In this document: positions 52,857 through 62,715 of the stretch, in pieces
Layout: every line of letters starts with the position of its first letter
Position numbering within the stretch: the stretch's first letter is position 1
NCBI RefSeq assembly: GCF_001984035.1
Contig: NZ_CP019449.1
Location: 3,162,001 to 3,226,000 of the forward strand
DNA from: Sphingopyxis sp. QXT-31
GTDB taxonomy: Bacteria > Pseudomonadota > Alphaproteobacteria > Sphingomonadales > Sphingomonadaceae
DNA: 64,000 bases
Direction of reading: 5' to 3'
Made by a program: the position numbers and the translations under genes
The notes under the pieces: generated by a model
What the model was told of the DNA's origin: nothing
Databases searched by the model: none
The model's input: the letters and a program-made list of their open reading frames with translations, nothing else

Positions 52857-53174
52857 TCAATCGCCGCCGCGGCGGGCCTGGCGGTTCCAGACCAGATCAT
52901 GTTCCTCGCCTTCGCCGGCGAAAAGCTGGGCGAAGATGGGGGCGGCAAATGTCGGATCGTCGAGCTTGACCGACAGATAGGGGCGCTTGTCCTGCGTCTT
53001 CTTTTCCCAGGCGGCGCCGACTTCGGCCTCGCCGATGAAGACGCGGTGGCTGGGGGCGTTGCCGCTCGGATTGTCTTCCGGAACGATGCGAACCGATTCC
53101 GCCTCCACCGAGAGAGTGACGATCTGTCCCCGATATTCGCCGGAAACCTTCTTGAATGTGCCGATCCTGGCCAT
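52857..53174 (-). CDS. DUF736 protein (copy 2)
   Basis: 105 residues from ATG 53172-53174 (AGGA upstream). MARIGTFKKVSGEYRGQIVTL, EVGAAWEKK, YLSVKLDDPTF and EEHDLVWNR match DUF736. Highly charged, no signal peptide. The copy is nearest the outer end of the transfer module. Related genes at 50172 and 56254 are distinct in sequence. Confidence 0.9.
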   Translation of the reverse strand: MARIGTFKKVSGEYRGQIVTLSVEAESVRIVPEDNPSGNAPSHRVFIGEAEVGAAWEKKTQDKRPYLSVKLDDPTFAAPIFAQLFAGEGEEHDLVWNRQARRGGD

Positions 53175-53496
53175 GATGCTTGTCCTTTCCTTGGGCTCGG
53201 GCCGCACCAGCGCGGCCTCGATGCGCATCGGTGGTCAGCAAGGGGCCGGTGCCGCAGCCGTCAGGCCCGCAGCGCAGCGGAGGACGGACACGGGCCGTCT
53301 TTCTTGTCTCGCGAGGAACGGCGGCACGCCGGGGGAAGAAAGTCGGACATGGCCGTTGCGGTGTTCCGGGCCAGCGCAGCGGCTTTCTGACAGATGGCGC
53401 ATTCCGAGAGGCCGTGCTGGCGTGGCCAGCGACCGGGAAGCGCAGAATGGCCAGGCCGTCCGCGACGAAGAAACACCGGCGGATCCGGATGCCGCG
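53175..53496. other. 322-bp interval without a supported gene
   Basis: Several reading frames are open on both strands, as expected at this GC content, but none has a ribosome-binding site, a domain or a membrane pattern that I can defend. It separates the DUF736 gene from the membrane-protein gene at 53497. Confidence 0.6.
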
Positions 53497-53931
53497 CTAT
53501 CGAACGGTCGGCGTATCTCGCATCGTGCCCATCGACGACCGGTCCGCCGCCAACGACCGCCAACTCGCGCAGGCCGCCGCGACCCCGACAAGCATCGCGA
53601 GACAAGTTCGCCAACCGCCGTCGATACCGAGAAGGTCCGCCAGCGCCGTTCCCGCTCCTAAGCCCGCAGCGCCCGCCGGAGCCATGAAAAGCAATCCGAT
53701 CAGGAGCCGGATTCTTGCCGAGGTCGTTCGAGCAAACAGCCACCGCCCCGCCAGATGGAACCCGATGCCGGTAAGCAGTCCCATCGCAAGTGCTGGGCCA
53801 TATCCTTGATCGCGAAGGAGGAGGAAGGCGCAAAGGCCGAGGCAGACGGGCAAGGCCAAGGACGCCAGACGGAACAGCAGCCCGATCAGATAGAGTGCGG
53901 CGATACCGCCGAGGATGATCATCAACGTCAT
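53497..53931 (-). CDS. Small integral membrane protein
   Basis: 144 residues with four hydrophobic segments, including MTLMIILGGIAALYLIGLLF, LPVCLGLCAFLLL, LLIGLLFMAPAGAAGLGAG and TCLAMLVGVAAACA. No family recognised. The membrane pattern supports a real gene; the product probably spans the inner membrane and could serve the mobile element. Confidence 0.6.
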   Translation of the reverse strand: MTLMIILGGIAALYLIGLLFRLASLALPVCLGLCAFLLLRDQGYGPALAMGLLTGIGFHLAGRWLFARTTSARIRLLIGLLFMAPAGAAGLGAGTALADLLGIDGGWRTCLAMLVGVAAACASWRSLAADRSSMGTMRDTPTVR

Positions 53932-54054
53932 GAGCGTCGCCCCGTCGGGCGCGCCGACCGCGACCTCGACGGCGTGATATGCCCGCCTGTCCCCACAGCA
54001 ATCGGGCCAGGACAGTGCCGCGAGCGGCGCTGCCCCGGACCGGGGTGGGCGCGA

Positions 54055-54219
54055 TCAGCGGCCGAAGGGGTCATATTCGCACACGATCATGTCGGGATCG
54101 CCGTCGAACTCGTCGAGCGGCATCACCGAATAGCCTTTGACGGTTTCGATGAGGACGATGACGGTCATCATCGTGCGGGCAAGGTTCCAGCCGAGCGATT
54201 GGGCAGTGGAAAGCGGCAT
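54055..54219 (-). CDS. Small conserved-looking protein of 54 residues
   Basis: ATG 54217-54219 with GGAG 8 nt upstream. The product begins MPLSTAQSLGWNLARTMMTV, contains MPLDEFDGDPDMIV and ends YDPFGR. Too regular in codon use to be chance: no rare codons, and an acidic-aromatic C-terminal tail. No domain known. It lies on the strand of the transfer operons, between the membrane-protein gene and hipBA. Confidence 0.68.
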   Translation of the reverse strand: MPLSTAQSLGWNLARTMMTVIVLIETVKGYSVMPLDEFDGDPDMIVCEYDPFGR

Positions 54220-54563
54220 GGGTCAAGCTCCTGTCGTTGGGAGCGGGCCATTCCCGCTCGACAGTCGCCCCGCCGGTCGGGGACAGGCCGCAATCACCGC
54301 GAGCGAAGCTGCGGCCGCACGCGGAGCGTAGCGGACCCTTTACGGGTTGATTGAAGGAGGCCTGGCCTCGCACCTAGGGATCAGCGGCATTCGAGCGGGA
54401 TGGCCCGCTCCCCGTGGGCAGCGCCATGCCGAACCTGACAAGCCATGCGGAATTTCCCACAGTCTGACTTACAGAAACGTCATAATGCCAATTAAGGCTT
54501 ACGTGTAAGCCATCAACTTGACTTTTGTGCCGATTGCAGCCTAGAAGGTCGAAAGGATGGTCG
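54220..54563. other. Intergenic region with the hipBA promoter
   Basis: 344 bp without a supported gene. The right end is AT-rich and holds an inverted repeat GGCTTAC (54496-54502) / GTAAGCC (54505-54511), then a -35-like TTGACT (54518-54523). The dyad is a likely HipB operator. A small hairpin CCCCG-N5-CGGGG lies near the left end. Confidence 0.55.
54496..54511 (+). promoter_or_regulatory. Inverted repeat upstream of hipB, probable autoregulatory operator
   Basis: GGCTTAC-gt-GTAAGCC lies 7 bp before TTGACT and 53 bp before the hipB start. HipB proteins bind palindromes overlapping their own promoter and repress it with HipA as co-repressor. Only one full dyad was seen; a partial CTTAC block lies about 40 bp upstream. 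Confidence 0.55.
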
Positions 54564-54914
54564 ATGGCCGACGAGACGACAAAAAAGATCCCGCGCAGCT
54601 ATTCGCGCTACACCCGCGAGGCTGTGCGCCTGCTGGGCGGGCTCATTCGCGCCCGGCGGATCGAGCGGCGGCTGAGCGTTGAAGAGCTCGCGACGCGCAG
54701 CGGCGTGTCGCGCGACATGATGCGCCGTATCGAGCAGGGCGACCCGCGCTGCGCCATCGGCCTCGTCTTCGAGGCGGCAGCGATCGTCGGGGTCGCGCTG
54801 TTCGACAGCGACCGGGACCGTCTCGCTGGACATCTCGCCGAGCAGGAAACGAAGTTGCGCCTGCTTCCCAAGGCCGTTCACAAGCCGCGATCCGAGGTGA
54901 AGGATGACTTCTGA
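54564..54914 (+). CDS. hipB: HipB-like XRE-family antitoxin
   Basis: 116 residues from ATG 54564 (AAAGGA upstream). An XRE helix-turn-helix (LSVEELATRSGVSRDMMRRIEQGD) occupies the centre, after a basic N-terminal arm. The C-terminal ~30 residues probably bind the toxin. Overlaps hipA by 11 bp. It should neutralise HipA and repress the operon. Confidence 0.87.
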   Translation: MADETTKKIPRSYSRYTREAVRLLGGLIRARRIERRLSVEELATRSGVSRDMMRRIEQGDPRCAIGLVFEAAAIVGVALFDSDRDRLAGHLAEQETKLRLLPKAVHKPRSEVKDDF

Positions 54915-56178
54915 CGTCGCACCTGCCGGCGAAGCCTTCGTCTGGATATGGCTGCCCGGGGCAACCGAGCCGGTCGTCGCGGGCAGGCTCGCGCGCGCGC
55001 GCGATAGCCGGCTCACCTTCAACTATGGCCAAAGCTATCTGGCCCGCGCGGATGCCATCGCGATCTACGAGCCCGAATTGCCGCTGCGCGCCGGCCTGAT
55101 CGAGCCGGCGAGCAAGATGCAGTTGCCAGGCGCGATCCGCGACGGGTCGCCCGATGCGTGGGGCCGGCGCGTCATCATCAACCGGATCGGCGGGCGCGAC
55201 GAGGGTGAGCTGGCTCCAGCCGAACTCGACGAATTGACCTATCTCCTCGAATCCGGCTCCGACCGCATCGGCATGCTCGATTTCCAGGCGTCGGCCACCG
55301 ACTATGTAGCGCGCCAGCGGCAGAATGCGACGCTCGCCGAACTGATGGAGTCGGCCGAGCGCGTCGAGCGGGGCGTGCCGCTCACGCCCGAGCTCGACCA
55401 GGCGCTGCAACATGGCACATCGCTTGGCGGCGCCCGCCCCAAGGCGCTGATCGACGATGGCGCACGAAAATATATCGCCAAATTTTCTGCGGCAGCCGAC
55501 ATCTACAATGTCGTGAAAGCCGAATATGTCGCGATGCGCCTCGCCGCGCGCGCGGGCCTTGATGTCGCGCCGGTCAAGCTTGCGCGCGCGCTCGGCAAGG
55601 ATGTGTTGCTCGTCGAGCGTTTCGATCGCGCGCCCAAGGAGGACAATTGGGTCCGGCGCGGCGTGGTGTCGGCGCTCACCCTCCTTGCCCTCGACGAGAC
55701 CGAGGCGCGCTATGCGAGCTATGAGGATCTCGCGACCGTGATCCGTCACCGGTTCGTCGATCCCGCCGCGACGCTCGCCGAACTTTACGCGCGCATCATA
55801 TTCAACATTCTGTGCGGAAACACCGACGACCATGCGCGCAACCATGCCGCCTTCTGGGACGGCGGGACGCTGGAGCTTACGCCCGCCTATGACATCTGCC
55901 CGCAAGGCCGCACCGGCGGCGAGGCGACGCAGGCGATGCTCATCCTCGGCAACCGGCGGTTCAGCCAATTGTCGCTTTGTCTCGAGGCCGCACCCGTCTT
56001 TCACCTCGACGATGCGCGCGCGCGCGCCATCATCGCGGGTCAGCAGGCCGCGATCGAAGCCCATTGGGACGCAGTGTGCGACGAAGCGGCACTCGGCGGC
56101 GCCGAGCGCGCGTTCCTGTGGCGGCGGCAGTTCCTCAACCCGTTCGCCTTCGAGAATTTTGCAGCCGCCCCGAACTGA
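54904..56178 (+). CDS. hipA: HipA-like serine/threonine kinase toxin
   Basis: 424 residues, normal for HipA. An N-terminal HipA domain, the glycine-rich SLGGARPKA segment (counterpart of the HipA P-loop), the catalytic loop GNTDDHARNH and the DFG-like PAYDICP are present, so kinase activity looks intact. HipA kinases phosphorylate a tRNA synthetase (GltX in E. coli, others in Caulobacter) and cause growth arrest. The target here is unknown. Ends 76 bp before a convergent DUF736 gene. Confidence 0.92.
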   Translation: MTSDVAPAGEAFVWIWLPGATEPVVAGRLARARDSRLTFNYGQSYLARADAIAIYEPELPLRAGLIEPASKMQLPGAIRDGSPDAWGRRVIINRIGGRDEGELAPAELDELTYLLESGSDRIGMLDFQASATDYVARQRQNATLAELMESAERVERGVPLTPELDQALQHGTSLGGARPKALIDDGARKYIAKFSAAADIYNVVKAEYVAMRLAARAGLDVAPVKLARALGKDVLLVERFDRAPKEDNWVRRGVVSALTLLALDETEARYASYEDLATVIRHRFVDPAATLAELYARIIFNILCGNTDDHARNHAAFWDGGTLELTPAYDICPQGRTGGEATQAMLILGNRRFSQLSLCLEAAPVFHLDDARARAIIAGQQAAIEAHWDAVCDEAALGGAERAFLWRRQFLNPFAFENFAAAPN

Positions 56179-56218
56179 CCGAGATCCCTGCGCACAAGAT
56201 GCAGTGGCGCAAAGCCGA

Positions 56219-56244
56219 CCGGCCCCGCTCGAAAGCGGGACCGG
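56219..56244. terminator. Stem-loop between convergent hipA and DUF736 genes
   Basis: CCGG-c-CCCGCT (56219-56229) pairs with AGCGGG-a-CCGG (56234-56244) around a CGAA loop, with one mismatch. No T-run follows on either strand, but the location between two convergent genes suggests a bidirectional transcript end. Confidence 0.4.
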
Positions 56245-56253
56245 TACGGGCTG

Positions 56254-56574
56254 TCACGACGGCGGGTTCCAGATGATGACCTTCTTCATCGGATCGTCGC
56301 CCGGCGCATTGGCGATATTGCCGTAGATGGTGCCGAACTCGGGTGCCGAAAGCGACACCGACACATATTCGGCGCCGGTGTTCTGCGAGAAGCGCTTCCA
56401 GCCGGCACCGAGCTCGAAGCCGTTCTTACGGCTGACGATGCGGTAATCGGGCTCGCTGTCCTTGGCTTTGCGACCATTCGGGACGATCGCGATCGGCGCG
56501 GTGACGTTGAGGGTGGCGAGCGTGCCTTCGAAGCTGCCGTCCGCCTTGACGGTGAGATTTGCGATGGTGGCCAT
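56254..56574 (-). CDS. DUF736 protein (copy 3)
   Basis: 106 residues from ATG 56572-56574 (GGAG 8 nt upstream). MATIANLTVKADGSFEGTL, FELGAGWKRF, VSVSLSAPEFGTIYGNI and the closing KKVIIWNPP match DUF736, in the subtype with a longer central loop. Separate from the transfer operons, next to hipBA. Confidence 0.88.
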   Translation of the reverse strand: MATIANLTVKADGSFEGTLATLNVTAPIAIVPNGRKAKDSEPDYRIVSRKNGFELGAGWKRFSQNTGAEYVSVSLSAPEFGTIYGNIANAPGDDPMKKVIIWNPPS

Positions 56575-56921
56575 GATAAAGTCTCCTGGATTGATCGGGA
56601 CCATCCCGATGGCGCTTGCACGAGGGGCCGGGAGCCGCCGTCACCGGAACATCGTGACGGGGAACCCCGAACGGGGTTGACGGCCGGAGGCGATCCGAGG
56701 CCCATAGAAAAGCGCCCTAGAGGGGTGGACGATCGACCGGGGAGGCTTGCTGCCGCCGTCATTCATCGGCTATTGGACAAGGGCACTTGTGGCATCGCGC
56801 GCCACCTGTCTTTCCGCCACGACGATCCGCTGCAAGGTCGGTAGCGCCTTGAAAGCGGCAGGCGCGTTTAAGGGGTCAGAGCTTGTCCTGACTCATTGTT
56901 GCCGGGATTGGGGATGCCGCC
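56575..56921. other. 347-bp interval without a supported gene
   Basis: Contains a short hairpin AACCCC (56663-56668) / GGGGTT (56673-56678) with a GAAC loop and, at its right end, GGGGTCAG (56872-56879), which is matched in inverted orientation after the next gene. No supported ORF. Confidence 0.6.
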
Positions 56922-57173
56922 ATGGGCAAATATGATGCGCTTGGGACCTTTTTGCGAAGGTGGAAAGTCCGCAACGACGCCCCGGGTGTCGAACTGAGCT
57001 TTGCCCAGATCGAGAGCATCGTCCGCGGCTTGTTGCCGCGCGCTGCGGCCGACCCGCAATGGTGGTGCATGAACGAGCAGGCCGAGCCTCCCCACCGACG
57101 GGCTTGGCGCGAAGCGGGCTTCGATGCGATCGCCGACATGGCGGCCGAACGTGTCTATTTCCAACGGCGATAA
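56922..57173 (+). CDS. Small DUF7662-like protein
   Basis: 83 residues. The pattern KYDALGTFLRRW, VELSFAQIESIV, LLPRAAADPQWWCMN and a closing HRRAWREAGFDAIAD resembles DUF7662, small proteins of unknown function often found near nucleases or defence genes. GGGG is about 9 nt from the ATG. The gene is bracketed by inverted GGGGTCAG copies at 56872 and 57187, so it may be a small insertion. Confidence 0.72.
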   Translation: MGKYDALGTFLRRWKVRNDAPGVELSFAQIESIVRGLLPRAAADPQWWCMNEQAEPPHRRAWREAGFDAIADMAAERVYFQRR

Positions 57174-57233
57174 GGCCCAGTCCGGCCTGACCCCGAAAGA
57201 TACCACAAGCGTCCGTTGAACCGCCAGCTGCCG

Positions 57234-57657
57234 TCAGGTCGGGCCGCCATAAGCGGGATCGAGCGCGAGATTGAGCAGATGCGCGAGGCGGAAGCCCGCT
57301 TTGGCAACCTGCTCGGATGCGGCACCCTGATAGGCTGCGAGATAGGCCTGATCGATCCGTTGGATACGTTTCGGATTGGTCTGCTTCAGCGCAGCGGCCG
57401 AATATTGGCAGTTCGCCCCGACGATGGTGCAATAGGCGGTCGCGGGCGCGAGGGTGATCGAATAGGATTCATTGGCCCAGTCCGCCGGGGCCGTCGCGAC
57501 CCAATTCTTCACCGCGACAAGATTGCGATTGGCCTGGAGCGTATCGACCGCGCGATAGGCGATGGTGAAGCGGCTGATGGATATCGCCGATCCAGTGACC
57601 GAGCGCCATCAGTGCGAAGGCCCGCTCCTCGCGCAGCTTCGTCCGGTCCTTGGCCGT
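57234..57657 (-). pseudogene. Remnant of an S1/P1-type nuclease
   Basis: Two fragments in different frames belong to one family. The 5' fragment (57657 down to about 57562) encodes FALMALGHWIGDIHQPLHH, the zinc-ligand helix of S1/P1 nucleases. The 3' fragment (57512 down to 57234, with homology from about 57580) encodes WVATAPADWANESYSITL and AGFRLAHLLNLAL, the family's C-terminal part. The N-terminal Trp, the region after HQPLH and the reading frame are lost. It abuts the 3' end of dnaE2, so the loss may date from a rearrangement there. Confidence 0.8.
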
Positions 57658-57703
57658 TAGTAGTCGGCCGGCTTTCGGTGGGTCAATGCGTATTTCGGTC
57701 CAT

Positions 57704-60700
57704 TCAATGGAAATCATGGCTCCGGATGCGAAGCGGCGCGTCGCGCGAGTCCGGCCCCCAACCGTTACGCGCCCCATCCCCACGACCCGACGCTATGGAC
57801 ACATCGCCCTGCGCGATCGAGCGCAACATGGCGTCGTGTTCGACGATACGGTCGCAGATGATGTGGATAACTTCGCCTTCCTTCTGGAGCCGCCCGCGCA
57901 TCGCGATCATCGAGGCCGACATTATCTGCCGCCGGTAAATGTCGAAGCGGTCGGGCCAAAGGATGCCATTAGCGATGCCGGTCTCATCCTCGATCGTTAC
58001 GAACAGGACGCCCTTGGCCGAGCCGGGGCGCTGACGAACGAGGATCACCCCGGCGACCTCGATATTGCGGCCATCCCTGATATGGGCGAGATCCGCGCAG
58101 CGGACGATGCCCATGCCACCAAGCTCTTTGCGCAAGAAGCTCAGCGGATGCGCGCGCAACGAAAGTTGCAGCGTTCGATAATCCTCGACGACCTCACGCC
58201 CTTCCGTCATCGGCCGTAGCGAAGTTTCCGGTTCGAGCCCCTCGGGGCTGAAGCTCGCCTCGCGGGCATCCGCCGCCGCGAACAGCGGGAGCGGCGCTTC
58301 GCCGAGACCCCGAACCTTCCAGAGACCTTGGCGCCGATCCTCGGCAAGGCAGGCAAAGCCATCGGCTTCGGCGATCCGCTCGATCGCGGCGCGCGGCACG
58401 CCGGCGCGTCGCCAGACATCTTCGACGCAGTCGTAAGGCACATCGCCCCGCGCACCCACGATCGCCGCGCCGTGCACATTGGCAAGCGAGCGTACCTGGC
58501 GAAACCCGAGCCGCACCGTGAGATAGCGGTCACCGGTTTCCTCTAGCGTGCAATCCCAGTGGCTGTGGTTGATCGAGACAGGCCGCACTTCGACTCCGTG
58601 ATTGCGGGCATCGCGCACGATCTGCGCAGGCGCATAAAAGCCCATCGGCTGGGCGTTCAGCAGCGCGGCGCAGAAGACGTCGGGATGATGATACTTCATC
58701 CAGCAGGACGCATAAGCGATCTTCGCGAACGACGCCGCGTGGCTTTCGGGGAAGCCATAACTCCCGAAGCCCTCGATCTGCTTGAAGGTTCGCTCGGCGA
58801 AGTCCTTCGGATAGCCGCGCTCGACCATGCCGCCGACCAGCTTGTGGTAGAAATGCGACACGCCGCCGGTGAGTTTGAAGGTCGCCATCGCTCGGCGAAG
58901 TTGATCGGCCTCGGCGGGCGTGAAACCCGCGCCGACGATCGCAACCTTCATCGCTTGCTCCTGGAAGAGCGGCACACCCAATGTCTTTTCGAGTACGGCG
59001 CGGAGTTCAGGCTTGGGATAGTCGGCCTTCTCCTTGCCTTCGCGGCGACGAAGATAGGGATGGACCATGTCGCCCTGGATCGGACCCGGACGCACGATCG
59101 CCACCTCGATTACCAGATCGTAGAAGCATTTGGGCTTGATCCGCGGCAGCATCGACATTTGCGCACGGCTCTCGATCTGGAAGACGCCCAATGTATCGGC
59201 CTTCTGGATCATGCCGTAGACCGCCGGATCGTCGTCCTGCAGGTCGGCCATACCGACCGAGATACCCTTATGATCGCGAAGCAGGTTGAAGGCCCGGTTC
59301 ATGCAGCCCAGCATCCCAAGGCCCAGGACGTCGACCTTCATGAATTTGAGAACGTCGATATCGTCCTTGTCCCATTCGATGATCTGCCGGTCTTCCATCC
59401 GCGCCGGTTCGATCGGGACGAGGTCGTCCAGACGCTCCTCGGTCAGCACGAAGCCGCCGGGGTGTTGCGACAGGTGGCGCGGGGTTCCGATCAGCTGGCG
59501 CGCGAGATCGAGGGTCAGTCTCAGGCGATGATCGTCGGCATTCAGATTGAGGCTGGCGATCTGTTCCTCGGGAATGCCGTCAACCGACCAGCCCCAGACG
59601 AGGCCGGTGAGCATTTTCGTCAGGTCGCGCGGCAGTCCGAGCGCCTTGCCGACCTCGGCCACGGCGCCGCGCGTCCGATAGCGTGTGACCACGGCGGTCA
59701 GCGCGGAGCGATGCCGCCCGTAGGTGTCGTAAATCCACTGGATGATTTCTTCGCGCCGCTCATGCTCGAAGTCGACGTCGATATCGGGCGGTTCCTTGCG
59801 TTCCCCCGAGACGAAACGCTCGAAGAGCAACTCATGCTTGATCGGATCGATCGAGGTCACGCCGAGCAGGAAGCAGACGCAGCTGTTCGCCGCGCTCCCT
59901 CGACCCTGGCACAGGATCCCGCGCCGCCGGCTCTCGGCGACGATCGAGTTGACGGTCAGGAAATAGGGTGCGTAGCCAAGCTCGCCGATCAGCCGCAGCT
60001 CATGATCGATCTGTCTCCGATAGGCAGGCGGCACGCCGCCCGGAAACATACGAACCGCGCCTTCCTCGGTGAGCGCGGCGAGCGCCTCCTGCGCGCTCCG
60101 CCCCGCCATCACTTCCTCATAGGGATATTGGTAGCGGATCTCGGCGAGGTCGAAGCGGCAGGCCGCGGCGATGTCGGCGGTCGCCTGGATCGCGTCAGGA
60201 AAGAGCGCGAAGCGCCTTTCCATCTCGGCGGGCGACTTCATAGCGCGATCCATGAAGCGTTCGCGCTTGAAGCCGAGCGCGTCGACGGTCGTCTTTTCGC
60301 GGATCGCGGTCAGCACATCCTGCAGCGGCCGGCGCTCGGGGGCATGATAGAGAATGTCTCCGCACGCCACACAGCGTATGCGCGCTTCGCGGGCTAGCGC
60401 GTCGAGCGCGCGCAGCCGCGCGAAATCGCCGGGGCGCCGCCGGAGCGCAAGCGCCAGATAGGCATCGCTGCCGAAAACATCCCGCAGTTCGCCAAGGTCG
60501 AAGCGCGTCCGCTCGCCGGCGGCATCGGGAAGCAGGATGGCAACCAGCCCTTCGGCCCATGCCGCGACATCGGTCCAGTCGAGCCAGCAATTGCCTTTCC
60601 CGCCGCGCGCCTTGCCTAGCGTCAGCAGCCGGGTCAGCCGTGACCAGGCGGCGCGATCCTTGGGATAGAGCAAGAGCGAACGGCCGTCGCGAAGATCGAT

Positions 60701-60901
60701 CCGCGATCCCGGGATGAGCCGGACTCCCGTCGCCTCCTGCCCCGAGAGACCGCGGACCATGCCGGCGACGCTGCCGCGGTCGCAGAGCCCGAGCGCCGAA
60801 TGACCGAGCAAAGCCGCCGCTGCGAACATCTCCTCGGGCGCCGAAGCCCCCCGCAGGAAGGAGAAATGGCTGGTCGTCTGGAGCTCGACATAGGTCGTCA
60901 T
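57704..60901 (-). CDS. dnaE2: Error-prone DNA polymerase III alpha DnaE2 (ImuC)
   Basis: 1065 residues from ATG 60899-60901, overlapping the imuB stop by 4 bp. An N-terminal PHP domain ([17 protein letters not shown]), the palm motif [15 protein letters not shown] with the first two catalytic Asp, and [11 protein letters not shown] with the third are intact; an OB-type domain ends the protein. It performs mutagenic lesion bypass with ImuA and ImuB under SOS control. Normal length for the family. Confidence 0.96.
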   Translation of the reverse strand: MTTYVELQTTSHFSFLRGASAPEEMFAAAALLGHSALGLCDRGSVAGMVRGLSGQEATGVRLIPGSRIDLRDGRSLLLYPKDRAAWSRLTRLLTLGKARGGKGNCWLDWTDVAAWAEGLVAILLPDAAGERTRFDLGELRDVFGSDAYLALALRRRPGDFARLRALDALAREARIRCVACGDILYHAPERRPLQDVLTAIREKTTVDALGFKRERFMDRAMKSPAEMERRFALFPDAIQATADIAAACRFDLAEIRYQYPYEEVMAGRSAQEALAALTEEGAVRMFPGGVPPAYRRQIDHELRLIGELGYAPYFLTVNSIVAESRRRGILCQGRGSAANSCVCFLLGVTSIDPIKHELLFERFVSGERKEPPDIDVDFEHERREEIIQWIYDTYGRHRSALTAVVTRYRTRGAVAEVGKALGLPRDLTKMLTGLVWGWSVDGIPEEQIASLNLNADDHRLRLTLDLARQLIGTPRHLSQHPGGFVLTEERLDDLVPIEPARMEDRQIIEWDKDDIDVLKFMKVDVLGLGMLGCMNRAFNLLRDHKGISVGMADLQDDDPAVYGMIQKADTLGVFQIESRAQMSMLPRIKPKCFYDLVIEVAIVRPGPIQGDMVHPYLRRREGKEKADYPKPELRAVLEKTLGVPLFQEQAMKVAIVGAGFTPAEADQLRRAMATFKLTGGVSHFYHKLVGGMVERGYPKDFAERTFKQIEGFGSYGFPESHAASFAKIAYASCWMKYHHPDVFCAALLNAQPMGFYAPAQIVRDARNHGVEVRPVSINHSHWDCTLEETGDRYLTVRLGFRQVRSLANVHGAAIVGARGDVPYDCVEDVWRRAGVPRAAIERIAEADGFACLAEDRRQGLWKVRGLGEAPLPLFAAADAREASFSPEGLEPETSLRPMTEGREVVEDYRTLQLSLRAHPLSFLRKELGGMGIVRCADLAHIRDGRNIEVAGVILVRQRPGSAKGVLFVTIEDETGIANGILWPDRFDIYRRQIMSASMIAMRGRLQKEGEVIHIICDRIVEHDAMLRSIAQGDVSIASGRGDGARNGWGPDSRDAPLRIRSHDFH

Positions 60902-62715
60902 CCGAACACGCCGTGCATGTACCAGCTCAAATCGCCGGTATTTCCCTCTTGTGCGTCGCCGCGGCGGAACAGCCAGAAGCGCTCGCCGCTCTCCGCCTCC
61001 ACCCGGAAATAGTCGCGGACCGCCCACATCTCGCCCGCGCGCCGCCACCATTCGCCATGGATGCGTTCGGGTCCGTCGCCCGCGACGACGCGGTAGCTCC
61101 GCCCGCGCCACGCGAAGCGGCGCGGCGGATGGTCGGGGAGCAGCGCGACGACGCCCGACAGGGCCTCGGGCCGCGCGAGCATACGGATGGGCCGGACCCA
61201 GGCCGGCCAGCCGTCCGGCGTTGCGAGCGGGCCGGCACGGCCGATCGCGCGCTCGGGCACGTCGCTTTCGATAGCCGAGAGGCGAAACAGCGCTGCCTCG
61301 CCCGCGCGGCCCGCAAGCTGGTCGACGAGCGGCGCAATATCGGGCGTCCGCGGCTCGTCCGTGAGCCCCGCGCCGATCGCCTCGGGCGTCAGCGCATCGA
61401 CCTGCGGCGCGGCGAGCGCCATCGCCTCGATCCCTAGCCCGGGCTCGATCCGGTCGATGCGGAGCTTGAAGAGGCGTAGCAGATGCTTAGTGTCGCGCGT
61501 CGCCCGCGCCGTCCCGACCGCGACGCGCTGCTCGCGCGCATCGACGCGCTCGCAGCTGAGCACCGCCGTGCGCACGCCAAGGCCGCGTTCGTGCAGATCG
61601 GCGACAAGATCGCCGACGAGATCGGCGATCACCTGCTCGATTGCCTCGGCCGTCGCGATCGGCTCGACGAGCCGCCTCGATACGAAAGGCATCTCGAACG
61701 GCACGACGGGCACGATTGGCTCGGGCACATGCCCGCGCGCCTGGTCGAGCCGCTCGACCGCGCCGCGCCCGAGCCGGCGCGCGAGCGGCCCGCGCGGCAT
61801 GGGATAAAGGTCTACGATCCGCTCGATCCCGAAGCGCGCTGCCGCCGCCAGCGCCTCCGGCGCGAGCCGGAGCGCGCGAAGCGGCAACGGCGCAAGCGCC
61901 TCCCCTTCCTCCCTTTCCGGCAAAACCAAAGTCGCCGCGCCGCCAAAGCGCGCGAGCGCGTGCGCGGCGCCGGGGGTTCCGGCGATCGCGACGCGCGCGG
62001 TGAAACCGAGGCGGCGCAGGAACGACACAAGCCGCGAGGCGAAGCGCGCCTCGCCGCCGAAGAGGTGGGTGGTGCCGGTGAGGTCGAGCCAGAGCCCGTC
62101 GCTTCCCGACACCGCCGCAGTCGGCGTCCAGTGCCGAACCGCATGGAGAGCCAGGCGGTCAAGCCACGCCGCATCGGCCTCGGGAGCAGCATCGAGCACG
62201 TCCAGATCGGTCACGAGCGCTCGTGCATGCGCTGCCGCCAGGCCGGGCGCGAGGCCGAGATCGAGCGCCAGAGGGCAAGCGGCAGTGACGATATCGCGCT
62301 GGCCGGAGCGCGCGACGAGGATCGTCGGGCGGGCGCCCCACGGAATAGCTATCGGAAGCGCGCTGCCTGTCGCCGCGCTCCCGTCGTCGCTGCGTGCCAT
62401 GCGAAAGACCGGCGCAGCCGCTTCGCTTCGCCGTCCCAGCTCGCGCATCGGCGGCCGCTGGTGTGCTGGCAGCGCATCGATAGCGGCCCGGTCGGGCCGT
62501 GCATGCGCCGAGTTTTCCTGGGCCCAGCGCGCGCCCGGTCGCCAGCCGCCGCCGCGCGGCACTGAACAGGCTCCGGGGTTATCGTCGATGGGCTCGGGCA
62601 AGCGCGGTTCGAGCCGCGCGAACTCAGGCGGCGTGCCCGAGCGCGAGATCGACGCCGCCCGCCGCAATCGCTCGATCGCGAGTTGCGGCAGGAAGAGCGA
62701 GGCGACCCTGGTCAT
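60898..62715 (-). CDS. imuB: ImuB, Y-family polymerase-like mutasome protein
   Basis: 605 residues from ATG 62713-62715 (start [19 protein letters not shown], as in ImuB). Y-family polymerase architecture is present, but the catalytic acidic residues at the active site seem to be missing, as in other ImuB proteins. A C-terminal region with [19 protein letters not shown] and a final [18 protein letters not shown] domain binds the beta-clamp and DnaE2. It overlaps imuA by 92 bp. Confidence 0.95.
   Translation of the reverse strand: MTRVASLFLPQLAIERLRRAASISRSGTPPEFARLEPRLPEPIDDNPGACSVPRGGGWRPGARWAQENSAHARPDRAAIDALPAHQRPPMRELGRRSEAAAPVFRMARSDDGSAATGSALPIAIPWGARPTILVARSGQRDIVTAACPLALDLGLAPGLAAAHARALVTDLDVLDAAPEADAAWLDRLALHAVRHWTPTAAVSGSDGLWLDLTGTTHLFGGEARFASRLVSFLRRLGFTARVAIAGTPGAAHALARFGGAATLVLPEREEGEALAPLPLRALRLAPEALAAAARFGIERIVDLYPMPRGPLARRLGRGAVERLDQARGHVPEPIVPVVPFEMPFVSRRLVEPIATAEAIEQVIADLVGDLVADLHERGLGVRTAVLSCERVDAREQRVAVGTARATRDTKHLLRLFKLRIDRIEPGLGIEAMALAAPQVDALTPEAIGAGLTDEPRTPDIAPLVDQLAGRAGEAALFRLSAIESDVPERAIGRAGPLATPDGWPAWVRPIRMLARPEALSGVVALLPDHPPRRFAWRGRSYRVVAGDGPERIHGEWWRRAGEMWAVRDYFRVEAESGERFWLFRRGDAQEGNTGDLSWYMHGVFG

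Noticed and set aside
53261..54001. 246-residue minus-strand ORF across 53.3-54.0 kb
   Set aside because: Arg-rich shadow; the membrane protein at 53497-53931 in another frame is the better candidate.
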